The translations under genes and the position numbers were made by a program. From Tupaia tana (Eukaryota; Chordata; Mammalia; Scandentia; Tupaiidae), in NCBI GenBank assembly GCA_026018925.1, contig JAKSZU010000013.1, positions 2,955,294-3,019,293 on the forward strand: a DNA stretch of 64,000 bases, written 5' to 3'. The notes beneath the pieces were generated by a model, which saw nothing but the letters and a program-made list of their open reading frames with translations, was not told the origin of the DNA and ran no database searches. Shown one piece after another: positions 44,182 to 53,949 of this stretch (positions are counted from its first letter, which is position 1; each line of letters starts with the position of its first letter).

Positions 44182-44414
44182 CTTTTTTTTTTTTTTTTTT
44201 TTTTCTTAAATTAATTTTACCCATGAGCCAGAGAGGCATAGAGAGAGACAGCATCTCCTAGCAGGGTCTGGATGTCACCATCCATCCCCAGACTCGGCCA
44301 GCCCCAGATCATACGCACTCATCTACTCAGGAGGTCTCTGGACAAGTACCTGGAACCTTCCCATGTGGCCTCCCAGAGCGTGGAGTTTTACTGCCGTGCC
44401 AGCATACGGCCCCT
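44182..44414 (-). mobile_element. SINE-G
   Basis: Antisense; gcatctcctagcagggtctgg, cagactcggccagcccc, aggaggtctctggacaag, cttcccatgtggcctccc and gagttttactgccgtgcc. Clear class member. Confidence 0.72.
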
Positions 44415-44557
44415 GTGATTTCTGCTAAATATCTTACAGTGTTGGGTAACACTCCTAGTACTATATTTAAAACTCCCATTAACAATAGGCATAACTGTTG
44501 TATTTCCTTCATGAAGAAAATTTGCCTAAAATTGCTAAATTAGTTATATATTTTTGG

Positions 44558-44560
<3 letters not shown>

Positions 44561-44600
<40 letters not shown>

Positions 44601-44612
44601 TGTGTGTGTGTT
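44561..44612. repeat. (GT)n microsatellite
   Basis: About 25 GT units with one ta interruption, at the tail side of an antisense SINE. Confidence 0.9.
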
Positions 44613-44867
44613 AGAGAGATTTTTTGCTATAGGGCACATGCGCTCACTGGAGAAAAAGAGAGAGATAGAAAGACAGAAAGTGAGATATCGCCCCCGCCCC
44701 AGGGAAGATCACAATCCCTTCGCCATTCCCCTCCCTGGATTTTGGGCTTGTACCCACATGTTCCGGCATGAGTTTTAGGCTGCCTGGTCTGAGACTCAAA
44801 CTGTGGTCAGTTCAACGTTGAACTGTGGGAGTTCAACGATGTAACCATTACGCCATCTGCTGGTCCC
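44613..44867 (-). mobile_element. SINE-L with small internal duplication
   Basis: Antisense; attttttgctatagggcacatg to catctgctggtccc. The head contains a repeated gttcaacg block (cagttcaacgttgaac then gttcaacgatg) absent from other copies. Confidence 0.8.
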
Positions 44868-44895
44868 TTTGCTGTGTTTCTTCAAAGTGCAGTGC

Positions 44896-45038
44896 CAGGC
44901 CAGCAGATGGTGTGGTAGTTGAAGGCAGTGGGCATTCCCACATGGTCGCCCACGGCTCAAGTCACAGACCTGGTGGCTTCCTTTCTCACATTCCTTCTCT
45001 CTCTTATCTTTTTCTGATGAAATGAAAATAAATGAATG
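44896..45038 (+). mobile_element. SINE-S hosting a second SINE in its tail
   Basis: aggccagcagatggtgtgg head, ttcctttctcacattcc, tail gatgaaatgaaaataaatg. The outer flanks aaagtgcagtgc (44884) and acagtgcagtgc (about 45331) are its duplication. Confidence 0.82.
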
Positions 45039-45329
45039 GGGGACTAGCAGATGGCATAATGGCTATGCCACTGGACTCCCATGTAGTCGACCACAGTTCG
45101 AGTTATGGTGGCTTAAACTCATGCCGAGCATGTGAGCATACATGTCCAAGATCCCGAGAGGAGAATGCAGAAGGGATGGCGGCGTGGCCATCTCCCCTGG
45201 GGGGTGATTTCTCATTCTCTGTCTCTGTCTTTCTGGCAAGTACACATGCCCGATAGCAAAACCTCTCAATAAATAAATAAATAAATGAATAAATAAAATT
45301 AAATAAATAATTCTTAATTAAAAAAGAAA
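45039..45329 (+). mobile_element. SINE-L inserted in a SINE-S tail
   Basis: gggactagcagatggcataatgg head, CpG decay moderate, tail of aaataaatgaat units that match the tail of the host SINE-S. Same nested arrangement as at 34.1-34.6 kb. Confidence 0.82.
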
Positions 45330-45342
45330 AACAGTGCAGTGC

Positions 45343-45727
45343 TTATTAAGGACATCCCTTGTATTTTTACTTTCTGAGATAAAAAAAAAAAGTCTTAAAT
45401 GGATATGAAAGAAATAAACCCAGAAAGAGAAATACCTAGAACCGAGGAAGCAGGGACTCTGACCCAGGAGAGAATCAAAGAGAACTCCTGGGCTGCTAGC
45501 AAGAGAGGGTCTAGAGAACAACACATAGGTGGGGCAGCAGCATGGGACGAGGTGCAGCTGTAGCTGTGGCACTACTGACCCTCTGGGCTAGTGACATTTC
45601 ATGGCAGGATGCGGCCATATTCCCTCTGCCTGGCATTCTCTTCATGCCCAACTACTTGCAAAGTCTTAATTCTCCAGCCTCCACATTGTCTTTGGTAACT
45701 CACCACATGCCACCTGATACATTCCTT
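45343..45727. other. Spacer, nothing recognised
   Basis: No named repeat or exon-like feature. Confidence 0.35.
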
Positions 45728-45899
45728 TCTTTTTTTAAAAAAAGAAATATTTACTTAATTTTATTTATTATGGTTATTTATTTTTAATATGCTATGGAGA
45801 ACACACACTCACCAGAAAGAGACAAAAAGAGAGAGAAAGTGAGAAAGTAAGCAGCCGAGTCTGGGACCTGAACTGTGGTTGGCCATGTGGGAATCCCCC
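45728..45899 (-). mobile_element. SINE-S-like, antisense
   Basis: tatttacttaattttattt tail side, gctatggagaacacacactc, deleted body, and ggccatgtgggaatccccc. The extreme head is missing. Confidence 0.65.
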
Positions 45900-46341
45900 G
45901 TGATATTCTTTAACATTCTCAATGTCTGATATGAATGGTCCATGCTCCCAGATCTGCTTGAATAAAGAAGAGGAAGATTATACAACAGTCTGCTTTCAAT
46001 GGCTCTGCCTGGGAAAATTCTCAGACATGGTGAGTGATGGCTCTGAACCAAGGTTGGTTCGTGTAGCCCAACAAACCCAGCAGGGCTACTGTGGTCCATG
46101 GTCAGTGTGGGGTGTATGGAAGGCTCAGTACAACAGACGGAGTAGGAGTCCAAGTCTCCTTCACAACAGTCCCTCCCGTATTATTTCCAGTGCTCACCTA
46201 TCCTGTATGTATTTCCCTAGTTCCTGAAGGGAGAATTGGTTACTGAGCTCAGCAGCCCATCTAGTTCCCCATTGGCCCTCTGGTCCAACGTGTAAAGTTG
46301 TTATGGCAGAACGTTCTGGATGGCCGCCCTCACCACTGACA
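45900..46341. other. Spacer, nothing recognised
   Basis: A 101-codon frame at 45922-46227 lacks family motifs, and a frame on the other strand covers most of it. ccatggtcagtgtggggtg has no recognised meaning. Confidence 0.35.
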
Positions 46342-46356
46342 GAAAAGGGCAAAGGC

Positions 46357-46632
46357 AGGGACCAGCCGTTAGCGTAATGGCTATGTCGCTGGACTCCCAC
46401 GTAGTTGACCGCGGTTCGCGTCCCGGACCTGGTGGCTTAAAACTCACACCGGGCGCGTGTGCATGTGTGCCCAAGATCCCGAGAGGAGAATGGAGGAGAA
46501 GGGATTGTGACGTGGCCATCCCCCCTGGGGGATGATTTCTCGCTTTCTGTCTCTCTGCCTGTCTCTGTCTGGCGAGCGCACATGCCCTATAGCAAAAACC
46601 TCTAAAAAAAAAAAAGAAAAGAAAAAAGAAAA
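46357..46632 (+). mobile_element. SINE-L, young, 17-base duplication
   Basis: gggaccagccgttagcgtaatgg head (cagccg for cagcag), consensus body, tail of aaaag units. Perfect duplication gaaaagggcaaaggcag at 46342-46358 and 46633-46649. Confidence 0.95.
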
Positions 46633-46649
46633 GAAAAGGGCAAAGGCAG

Positions 46650-47141
46650 TAACAAGTGCGTGAAGGAAGTTCAGAAGATGGTGACCCCGTTAGTAGCCCA
46701 AGATGCAAGGATGCCGATTCCCATCACCGCATTACATCATAGTCCAACTTGGCCACTGTGAAAACGGATGAGCACTGGATGATGACAGCGGATTGTGACA
46801 CTAATGACTGCGCTTGCTGTTCCAGAAGTAGGCTGCAAAGTGAAGCAAACCTAGTGTCTCACTGTTTAGAATGCAGCTTGAGGTAAGGACTCTTTTTCTC
46901 TCTTTTATCCCAAATAACAGAAAGCAACTAAAAGGGTTTTGTTTGTTTGACCAGGAAGCTCATCGACTGTCTTGGGTTTTTGTTTGTTTTGTTCCAGCCT
47001 TTCCCACACTGCCCATTCACCACCTACAGGACACCACCTGAGTCACTGCATGGACGATATGTGGACAGGACAGGAGATACATGTGACAGGATGGGACGTG
47101 GAGTTTCTGGGATTCACTGTTCCAGGACATTTGGTGCAATC
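46650..47141. other. Spacer, nothing recognised
   Basis: ccaacttggccactgtgaaaacg and similar words have no family I can assign. Confidence 0.35.
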
Positions 47142-47403
47142 ATTTTTTTTTTTCGTTTTAATTGCCAGAGGGTACATGCACTTGTCAGAGAGAGAGAAAA
47201 AAAAAAAAAAAAGAGGGAGAGAGAGAGAAAGTACCTCTCAATGGGGCATGGTCACGCCACAATCCCTTCTCCATTTCTTCATCCTGTTAGGATTTTGAGC
47301 ACACACACATGGTCAGTGTGCTTCTCAAGCCACTGGAGCAGGACTCGAACCACATAGTCAGCCATTTGAGATCTGGCTCCCTTAACCACTAGGCTATGTG
47401 GCC
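47142..47403 (-). mobile_element. SINE, old CAG-head family
   Basis: Antisense; ttaattgccagagggtacatg, cacgccacaatcccttctcc, aggactcgaaccacatag and ctaggctatgtggcc end. Confidence 0.7.
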
Positions 47404-47867
47404 ACTTAGAAATTAATTTCTCTTATTAAGAAACTTCTATTGGACCTACAGTAATTCCTTAAATCTGAAATTTGACTTTGGTTTAATTTTCTTCCATTAA
47501 ATTTTAGAAAATTAAATTTGATAATTTTATTTTAAAATTACATGCATGCATAATAGAATCTGATTTTTATAAGTTTTTCTATTCTTTTATGTACATTTAG
47601 TGATGCATAAAATGTTGTTTTCTGGTGTTACCTAATATTGTTTTTAGCTAAAAGGAGACAGGACAATAGTTTGTGTTCTTATTTGTATGTTCTTTTATTT
47701 TCCCATATCAACTCTGTTTGTTAACAATAAGAATCAGGAAACCAGCAGGAAAAAGATTTAAAATAAATACATTTAAATGTTTCTGAGAATTAAGATTTAT
47801 TGGTGATTTTCACAGTTTTTTATATTTGATGTTTTAAAAATGAATATATATTATCCCTTTGTACTAG
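47404..47867. other. AT-rich spacer
   Basis: Strongly AT-rich; no repeat family recognised. Confidence 0.4.
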
Positions 47868-47930
47868 TCAGGATTCTCTAGAGAAATAGCCAATAGGTTT
47901 GTATATTTAGAAAGAGATATATTATATTTA
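47868..47930 (-). mobile_element. Old interspersed repeat, left end
   Basis: gtactagtcaggattctctag and gaaatagccaatagg match the left end of the repeat at 27135. It continues past the inserted SINE. Confidence 0.6.
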
Positions 47931-48184
47931 CTTTTATTTTTTAAGTGTGTTATAGGATGTGTGTGCTCACCAGGGAGAGAGAGCGGGAGAGAGAGGAGAG
48001 AGAGAAAGAAAACACCCCCTGGGGAGGATAGCCACACTGTAATCCCTTCTCCATTCTCTTGGGATTTTCAACATGCATGCTCACACACCCAGTGAGATTT
48101 TCAAGCCACTGAATCTGGGACTCAAACCACACAGTTGGCTGCGTGGGATTGAGGCGCCTCAAGCTCCACGCAACCCGCTAGCCT
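47931..48184 (-). mobile_element. SINE-L in old repeat
   Basis: Antisense; aagtgtgttataggatgtgtg to cgcaacccgctagcc. The hairpin region is ccccctggggagg. Confidence 0.75.
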
Positions 48185-48553
48185 GAGAGAGACTTATACG
48201 GAACTGGCTCATGATCTGATAGAGGCTAAGAACACCTAAGGTCTGCAGTTGGCAGCTAGGACTCAGGAGAGCTGATGGTGTAGTTTCAGTCTAAGTCCAA
48301 ATCTAAAGGCGGGACACAGGTGTCCAGCTCAAAGACAAGCAGGTAGAGAGAGCAAATTCAACCTTTGTCCTCCTCAGGCCCTTAACAGATTGATGATTCC
48401 ATACTGGGGAAACCATCTGCTTTTCCCAGTCCACCAATTCAAATGCTAATGTCATCTGGAAACATCCTCAGACTCGGCCAGAATAAAGTTGAGCCAAATA
48501 TGTGGGTAACCCCTGACCCAGTCAAATCAACAATAAAATTAACCATCACAGTC
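48185..48553 (-). mobile_element. Old interspersed repeat, remainder
   Basis: ggaactggctcatgatctg, aggtctgcagttggcagc and the right end aaaattaaccatcaca complete the element. The parallel copy at 27.1-28.1 kb was split by an LTR instead of a SINE. Confidence 0.6.
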
Positions 48554-49079
48554 TTCATAATGGGGGGAAAGTCACTGAAGAAAAAGGCACAAGGTGATCT
48601 GTCCAAAGAGGTGTTCAGACAAGTTGAGTGATTGGTTGCTTCTCTGAAAAGTTCTCCAAAGGGTTGGGGAAGGCATTACCCTGGGTTGAGTGTCCCAGGA
48701 CATCAGTAAATGTTCTGGATAGCCTCACATCTTTGTGTTGTATGTGGGGTTTTAACATCAGGGGTGATGAGGTAGGGAGTTTGAGATCCAAGAAACCATT
48801 TCTTTAATTACAATAGCTGTTTGTGCAGTGACCATGGTGAGCCTCCGTGGGTGCATAAAGGGGGTACTACTCTTTTTGACAGAGGGGGAAGTGGAAGACC
48901 TGACCATGCAGTAAGTAAAGACAGAAGATTTGAACTTAGTCTGAGTCAGCAGCTAAGAAAAAGTAAGGATAGTTGCTGGGAAGGTTGAGCGCTCATCTGG
49001 GTCAGAAGCTCCATCTCCTTGCTGCTTTTGGACACTGGAGTCTTTATCGTAACACGTACAAGTATAAAACTGCAACTTA
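48554..49079. other. Spacer, nothing recognised
   Basis: No named repeat or exon-like feature. Confidence 0.35.
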
Positions 49080-49249
49080 GGGGCTGGACGGTGGTAAAGC
49101 AGCAAAACTTGATGCTCTGCAAGGCTGACCCACAGGGAAGGGTCCAGATTTGTGTTCAGAGACCTCCCTGAGTACACTGAGCATGTGTGTGCTCCATGAT
49201 TGGGGCTGGCTGAACTTAGGGGGTGAACTGCAGAATCAAGACCCTGTTA
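49080..49249 (+). mobile_element. SINE-G, sense, 5' part (split)
   Basis: Shows the SINE-G head in sense: ggggctggacggtggtaaagc, gcagcaaaacttgatgctctg, gcaaggctgacccacaggg, then agagacctccctgagtacac and the body. It resumes at 49762. Confidence 0.75.
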
Positions 49250-49256
49250 GGGATCT

Positions 49257-49290
49257 GTTTCTTTTTTCTCTCTTTCTTTCTTTCTTTCTT

Positions 49291-49341
<51 letters not shown>

Positions 49342-49360
49342 CCTTTCTTTCTTTCTTTCT

Positions 49361-49415
<55 letters not shown>

Positions 49416-49496
49416 CTTTCTTTCTTCCTTCCTTTCTTTCTTCCTTCCTTTCTTTCTTTCTTTCTTTCATTTTCTTTCTTTTTTTTTTTTTTTTTT
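49257..49496. repeat. 240-base pyrimidine tract
   Basis: Almost pure pyrimidine on the plus strand: ctttctt, (ct)n, tttcctttc and ttcctt units, ending in poly-T at the tail of an antisense SINE. Its position inside that SINE's target duplication shows that it is an expanded A tail. Confidence 0.93.
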
Positions 49497-49746
49497 TTAG
49501 AGGTTTTTGCTATAGGGCGCATGCGCTCGCCAGAAAGACAGAGACAGACAGAGACAGAAAGCGAGAAATCACCCCCCTAGGGGGGATAGCCACGTCGCAA
49601 TCCCTTCTCCTCCATTCTCCTTTCAGGATCTTGGGCACACAAGCACACGTGCCCAGCGTGAGTTTAAACCACAGGGTCCGGGACTCGAACTGCAGTCGAC
49701 TACATGGGAGTCCAGAGACACAGCCATTATGCCAACTGCTGGCTCC
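49497..49746 (-). mobile_element. SINE-L, young, with expanded tail
   Basis: Antisense; tttttgctatagggcgcatgcg to caactgctggctcc. Duplication gggatctgtttcttt (49250-49264) and gggatctatttcttt (49747-49761) encloses both this SINE and the pyrimidine tract. Confidence 0.92.
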
Positions 49747-49812
49747 GGGATCTATTTCTTTATTTCTGTCTTTATCTCCCTTGCTTATGGAAGAAATAAA
49801 TAAATAAATCTG
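49747..49812 (+). mobile_element. SINE-G, 3' part (split)
   Basis: gggatctatttctttatttctg and an (aaat)n tail complete the SINE-G begun at 49080. Confidence 0.65.
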
Positions 49813-50289
49813 AAAATAATTTATAGACCCTTGAATGCACTTGAAAGATTAATTCTTTAGCTATTTAACATAAAGCTGATTGTGGAGATCCAGAAATTTG
49901 AGATCCAGCTGTGATGAGTGAAGGAATACATTATACATCCTGGGGCTGCTGTCTTCCAAAAGGACTGTCTCTCTTCCAGAAAAAGATTTCATAATATCTT
50001 GTCTTTCAGGGTGGGTAGAGAATAGCCATTGGGGTGGAGAAAGCCATTTTCAGCAAAGTTCAGACTTTCACTGGTTTCCTCGATAGAAATCATCTACCAG
50101 CTCTTACAGTACTGCTGTGTTCTTTCATACGGGGGCTCTTGGGGATTTCGTATATTCAGAGTTAAATTAAAACAATCTATCCTATCTCACCAGACGTTTT
50201 GCTATTATTTCTGGTCTAAGGAGAGCAAGTGTTTATGTTGCATGCCAACACATTTTAAATGTTGCAGTAAGACACCTTGAATTTACCTT
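49813..50289. other. Spacer, nothing recognised
   Basis: No named repeat or exon-like feature. Confidence 0.35.
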
Positions 50290-50303
50290 GAGACTAGATT
50301 TTT

Positions 50304-50556
50304 TCTTTTTTGAGAGTTTTTTGCTATAGGGCGCGTGCACTCAACAGAAAGACAGAGACAGAGAGATAGAAAGCGAGAAATCACCCCCCAGATGGGATGA
50401 CCACACCGCAATCCCTTCTCCTCCATTCTCCTCTCGGGATCTTGGGCACGCACGCACATGCACCCAGCGTGAGTTTAAGCCACTGGGTCCAGGACTCAAA
50501 CTGCGGTCGACTACATGGGAGTTCAGCGACACAGCCATTACGTTAACTGCTGGTCC
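50304..50556 (-). mobile_element. SINE-L, young
   Basis: Antisense; gttttttgctatagggcgcg to taactgctggtccc. Duplication gagactagattttt (50290) and aagactagatattt (50557), approximate. Confidence 0.9.
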
Positions 50557-50571
50557 CAAGACTAGATATTT

Positions 50572-50894
50572 TTAAATCTATCACTCATATAGATTTTTAG
50601 ATTTCTAGACAAATGGCAAAGTCAACATTTTTTTTTCTTAAATACATCCTAATTCCTGGTCTTCTTAACAGGGGTTATACTAATATGATTTTAAGCACAT
50701 TTTTACATATAGGATATCTGTTTTGAGTCTGTACACTTGCGTAGTGGCACATTTAATTTCTACTACAACTTACCTTCTGGGTGGACCCAACCACCTATCT
50801 TGTGGCAAAACTTGTTTAGGACAAAATTTCAAATTTCGGTACTTAGAATTTATGGTTTTGAGATTCAAAAGTCTTTTCTTTCAAGCTATTATTT
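50572..50894. other. AT-rich spacer
   Basis: No named repeat or exon-like feature. Confidence 0.35.
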
Positions 50895-51181
50895 TTGCTG
50901 GAGAAGTTTTTTTGCTATAGGGCGTGTGTGCTTGCCAGAAAGACAGAGAGAGACAGAGAGAAAGTGAGAAATCACCCCCCGGGGGGGGGTGGCCACACCG
51001 CAATCCCTTCTCCTCTCCTCTCCTCTCCTCTCCTCTCCTCTCCTCTCTTCTCCTCTCTCGGGATCTTAGGCACACACGCACATGCGCCCGGCGTGAGTTT
51101 AAGCCGCTGGGTCCAGGACTCGAACCGTGGTTGACTACATGGGAGTCCAGTGACATAGCCATTACTCTAACTGCTGGTCCC
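50895..51181 (-). mobile_element. SINE-L with (CTCCT)n expansion
   Basis: Antisense; gtttttttgctatagggcg to taactgctggtccc. The cttctcctccattctcctctc segment has become a pentamer array, lengthening the copy by about 30 bases. Confidence 0.88.
51008..51058. repeat. (CTCCT)n array inside SINE
   Basis: About ten tandem ctcct units. In all other copies the same place holds two imperfect cctcc words. Confidence 0.88.
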
Positions 51182-51300
51182 TGGGACTTTTAAAGTCCAT
51201 TGTGAAAGTCAACCCAGTCTCTACAGTTGACCTTGGTGATCTTCTCCAGGGCAGGAAGTAAGGAGGGAGAATGAATGGAAATAAAAAACATATTGGCCAG

Positions 51301-51561
51301 GACCAGCAGTTAGTGTAATGACTATGTCACTGGACTCCCATGTAGTCAACCACGGTTCGAATCTTGGACCTGGTGGCTTAAACTCACGCCGGGCGCATGT
51401 GTGTGCATGCCTAAGACCCTGAGAGGAGAATGGAGGAGAAGGGATTGCAGCGCGGCCATACCCCCAGGGGGGGTGATTTCTCGCTTTCTGTCTCTCTCTG
51501 TCTCTCTGGCGAGCGCACACGCCCTATAGCAAAAACCTCTCCAAAAAAAGAAAAAAAAAAA
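51301..51561 (+). mobile_element. SINE-L
   Basis: aggaccagcagttagtgtaatg head, body, A-rich tail. Duplication aaaaacatattggcca (51285-51300) and aaaaacatactgacca (about 51563-51578), two mismatches. Confidence 0.9.
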
Positions 51562-51578
51562 AAAAAACATACTGACCA

Positions 51579-52564
51579 ATGTCAAAATTAGACCAAAAAA
51601 TGATAATACACTAACTGACCAGCCTTTGAGTTTTGCATGCATTGAAATTCTCTTATTAATTTCAGGAGTAGCCAAGGACTCACAGTGCCTGAGGTGAGAT
51701 GAGTGAGGACACTCTATGAGGTATAAATGGAAGGTCTTCTGCTCAGCATTGAAGCAGGGTTGTAGCACTTATGGATATTTAATTTTGTCTGAAATACTTG
51801 GATACAACTTTACTGATGATCATTTGAAATTTTTAAAATAGAATTTTACCAAGACTTTCACCAGCAGATTCAGCAATAAAGTCATAGAGATTTGGAAAAA
51901 TAACCGAAATACAGAAATGCAACACAATCTGGACCAACTAGTTTTTTGAATCTAAGTCATTCTATCTAATTAGAATTTAGTATCTATTTATAAATGAAAG
52001 AATATTTCATGTCATTGATCACTATAAATAAATGGGGGGAGGTTCTTTGTCATTGTACCTTGAGGCTAGTTTTCCTTTTGGTTTTATGAGTCTCTAAAAG
52101 CAGGATTCCCCAGTCAGGCCCTGAGTCATGAACCAGTACCTGTCCTGGCTTGTTCCGGCCAGGCGACTGAAGCTTCATCTGTGTTTACAGCCACTCCCCG
52201 TCACTCACATTACTGCCTGGGTGCCGGCCGCCTCCCGTCCCATCAGCAGCAGTATCAGATTCCCATGGGAACCCCACTGTGAACTGCACGTGAGGGGTCT
52301 AGGTTCCAGCGCTCTCATAAACCATCCTCCCACCCCTAGTCCCAAAAAGGTTGGGACCACTGTCAAAACACTGAACCATGTGCACATGGACACGTGCTTG
52401 CATATATGCACACACATGCACATTCACATACACACATTCACAGACATGCATGTGCATGCACAGGGCAGTATCAATGTGATATATCACTTTAATATCTCTT
52501 CTGTCAAGACAGTATCAACTACCATTTCAACCCAAGAATGCATGAGACGTTTCCCAATGGCAGA
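51579..52564. other. 1-kb spacer
   Basis: AT-rich to 52.05 kb. At 52.38-52.46 kb there is a diffuse (CA)n-like stretch of tgcacatg and cacatacac words, too irregular for a microsatellite. No gene seen. Confidence 0.35.
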
Positions 52565-52579
52565 ATGTTAGGCACGACT

Positions 52580-52826
52580 GGGACCAGCAGATGGCATGAT
52601 GGTTATATCACTGGACTCCCACATAGTCGACTACAGTTCAAGTCCCAGACCCGGTGGCTTAAAACTCACACTGGGTGTGTGTGTGTGCATACCCAAAATC
52701 CTGAGAGGAGAGTGGAGAAGTAATTGTGATGTGGTCATACCCACAGAGGGAGATTTCTCACTTTCTGTCTCTCTGTCTCTCCAGCGAGTGCACAGCCCTA
52801 TGGCAAAAATCTCTGAAAAACAAAAA
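52580..52826 (+). mobile_element. SINE-L, first unit of a dimer
   Basis: gggaccagcagatggcatgatgg head, body and tail aaaatctctgaaaaacaaaaaaac. The outer duplication atgttaggcacgact (52565-52579) has no copy at the end of this unit. Confidence 0.88.
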
Positions 52827-52994
52827 AACTTGTACCAGGCACGTGTGTGTGCTTATCCAAAATCTTGAGAGAATGGAGGAGAAAGGATTACAGCACGGTC
52901 ATCTCTCCCCCAGGAGTGATTTCTTGCTTTCTGTCTCTTTGTCTCTGTCTCTTTGGCGAGTGCTCATGGCCTATAGCAAAAATCTTTCAAAAAT
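52827..52994 (+). mobile_element. SINE-L body, second unit of a dimer
   Basis: Starts at cttgtaccaggcacgtgtg, so the tRNA-like head is missing, and runs to gcctatggcaaaaatc-like tail. The duplication partner atgttaagcatgact follows it at about 52996, so both units share one insertion site. Confidence 0.85.
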
Positions 52995-53010
52995 ATGTTA
53001 AGCATGACTA

Positions 53011-53228
53011 TCTTTAGTTTTTGGGTGTTACCTCCAAAATGCAAAACTCTGAATACTGTACATACTGGGCTGCTCAATTTCTCCACTTGGATTTCTTCTG
53101 TGGTGACTGTGTTATGAGAGTCGAGGGTCTGGCTGCTTTACGCTGCTCTGCTTCCCTTGTGTACACATGTTACCACAGTCGGTTTCCCTACTGGTTACCA
53201 TTCAGCCTTTAACAGTGTGTGTGAACTT
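53011..53228. other. Short spacer
   Basis: No named repeat or exon-like feature. Confidence 0.35.
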
Positions 53229-53476
53229 TTTTTTTTTTTTTTGACAGATTTTTGTTAAAGCTGAGTGTGCTCTCCAGAGACAAAAAAGCTGGAAATCACC
53301 TCTCCCCCAACCCCAATGGCCACGCTGCAATCCCTTCTCACCCGTTCTCCTCTCAGAATTTTGGGCAAACATACACATACACCCAGCGAGTTTTAAGCTG
53401 CTAGGTCCAGGACTTGAACCGCGGTTAACTACATAGGAGGTCAGCAATGTAACCAGTACGACATCTGCCGGTCCCC
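53229..53476 (-). mobile_element. SINE-L, diverged
   Basis: Antisense; poly-T, gacagatttttgttaaagc and catctgccggtccc. The gagagacagag block is shortened. Confidence 0.82.
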
Positions 53477-53684
53477 TGTTTGTCTTAACTTTAATATCTG
53501 GTTCCATTGCCCTTGGACTGAGCAGCAGCCAGGCCATGAGGTCCCCGAGGTCGCCCCTACTCTCCCTCTGTCTTTTTCCCCAACTTCTGCATCCTACATT
53601 CTTCCAAAATGATAGGTTGTTCTTAGTGATAATAGATTTAAAAATTTGAACGGCGCTATCGCTTACATGCCACAAAATCCACCC

Positions 53685-53830
53685 ACTCAGTGTAGTTATT
53701 CCAGTCCATCTAGAGCTGTGCGATCATTGCAGTTCATTCTTGGAACACTTGCTTCACGTATAAATGCACACATTTATTTTCATATCGCCAACGTAAATAG
53801 CATTTAACCTAGTCCTCTAATTGTATTTCA
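53685..53830. mobile_element. Possible L1M 3' UTR fragment
   Basis: caaaatccacccactcagtg and agagctgtgcgatcattgc recall a conserved block of old L1 3' untranslated regions. Short and diverged. Confidence 0.35.
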
Positions 53831-53949
53831 GTTTTCTGCGTATCTTCTCTAGGTCGGCCCGATACGGAGGATAACACCTGAGTCTCGGAATATGTTCCCC
53901 GGGAATGAATCCAGAAGGAAAGCAGCGGCAGAGGACGCCTTCTAGTTAA

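Noticed and set aside
49216..49522. Lysine/arginine/glutamate-rich or serine/phenylalanine/leucine-rich frames
   Set aside because: They are translations of the pyrimidine microsatellite. The same happens at 2.9, 4.9 and 61 kb.
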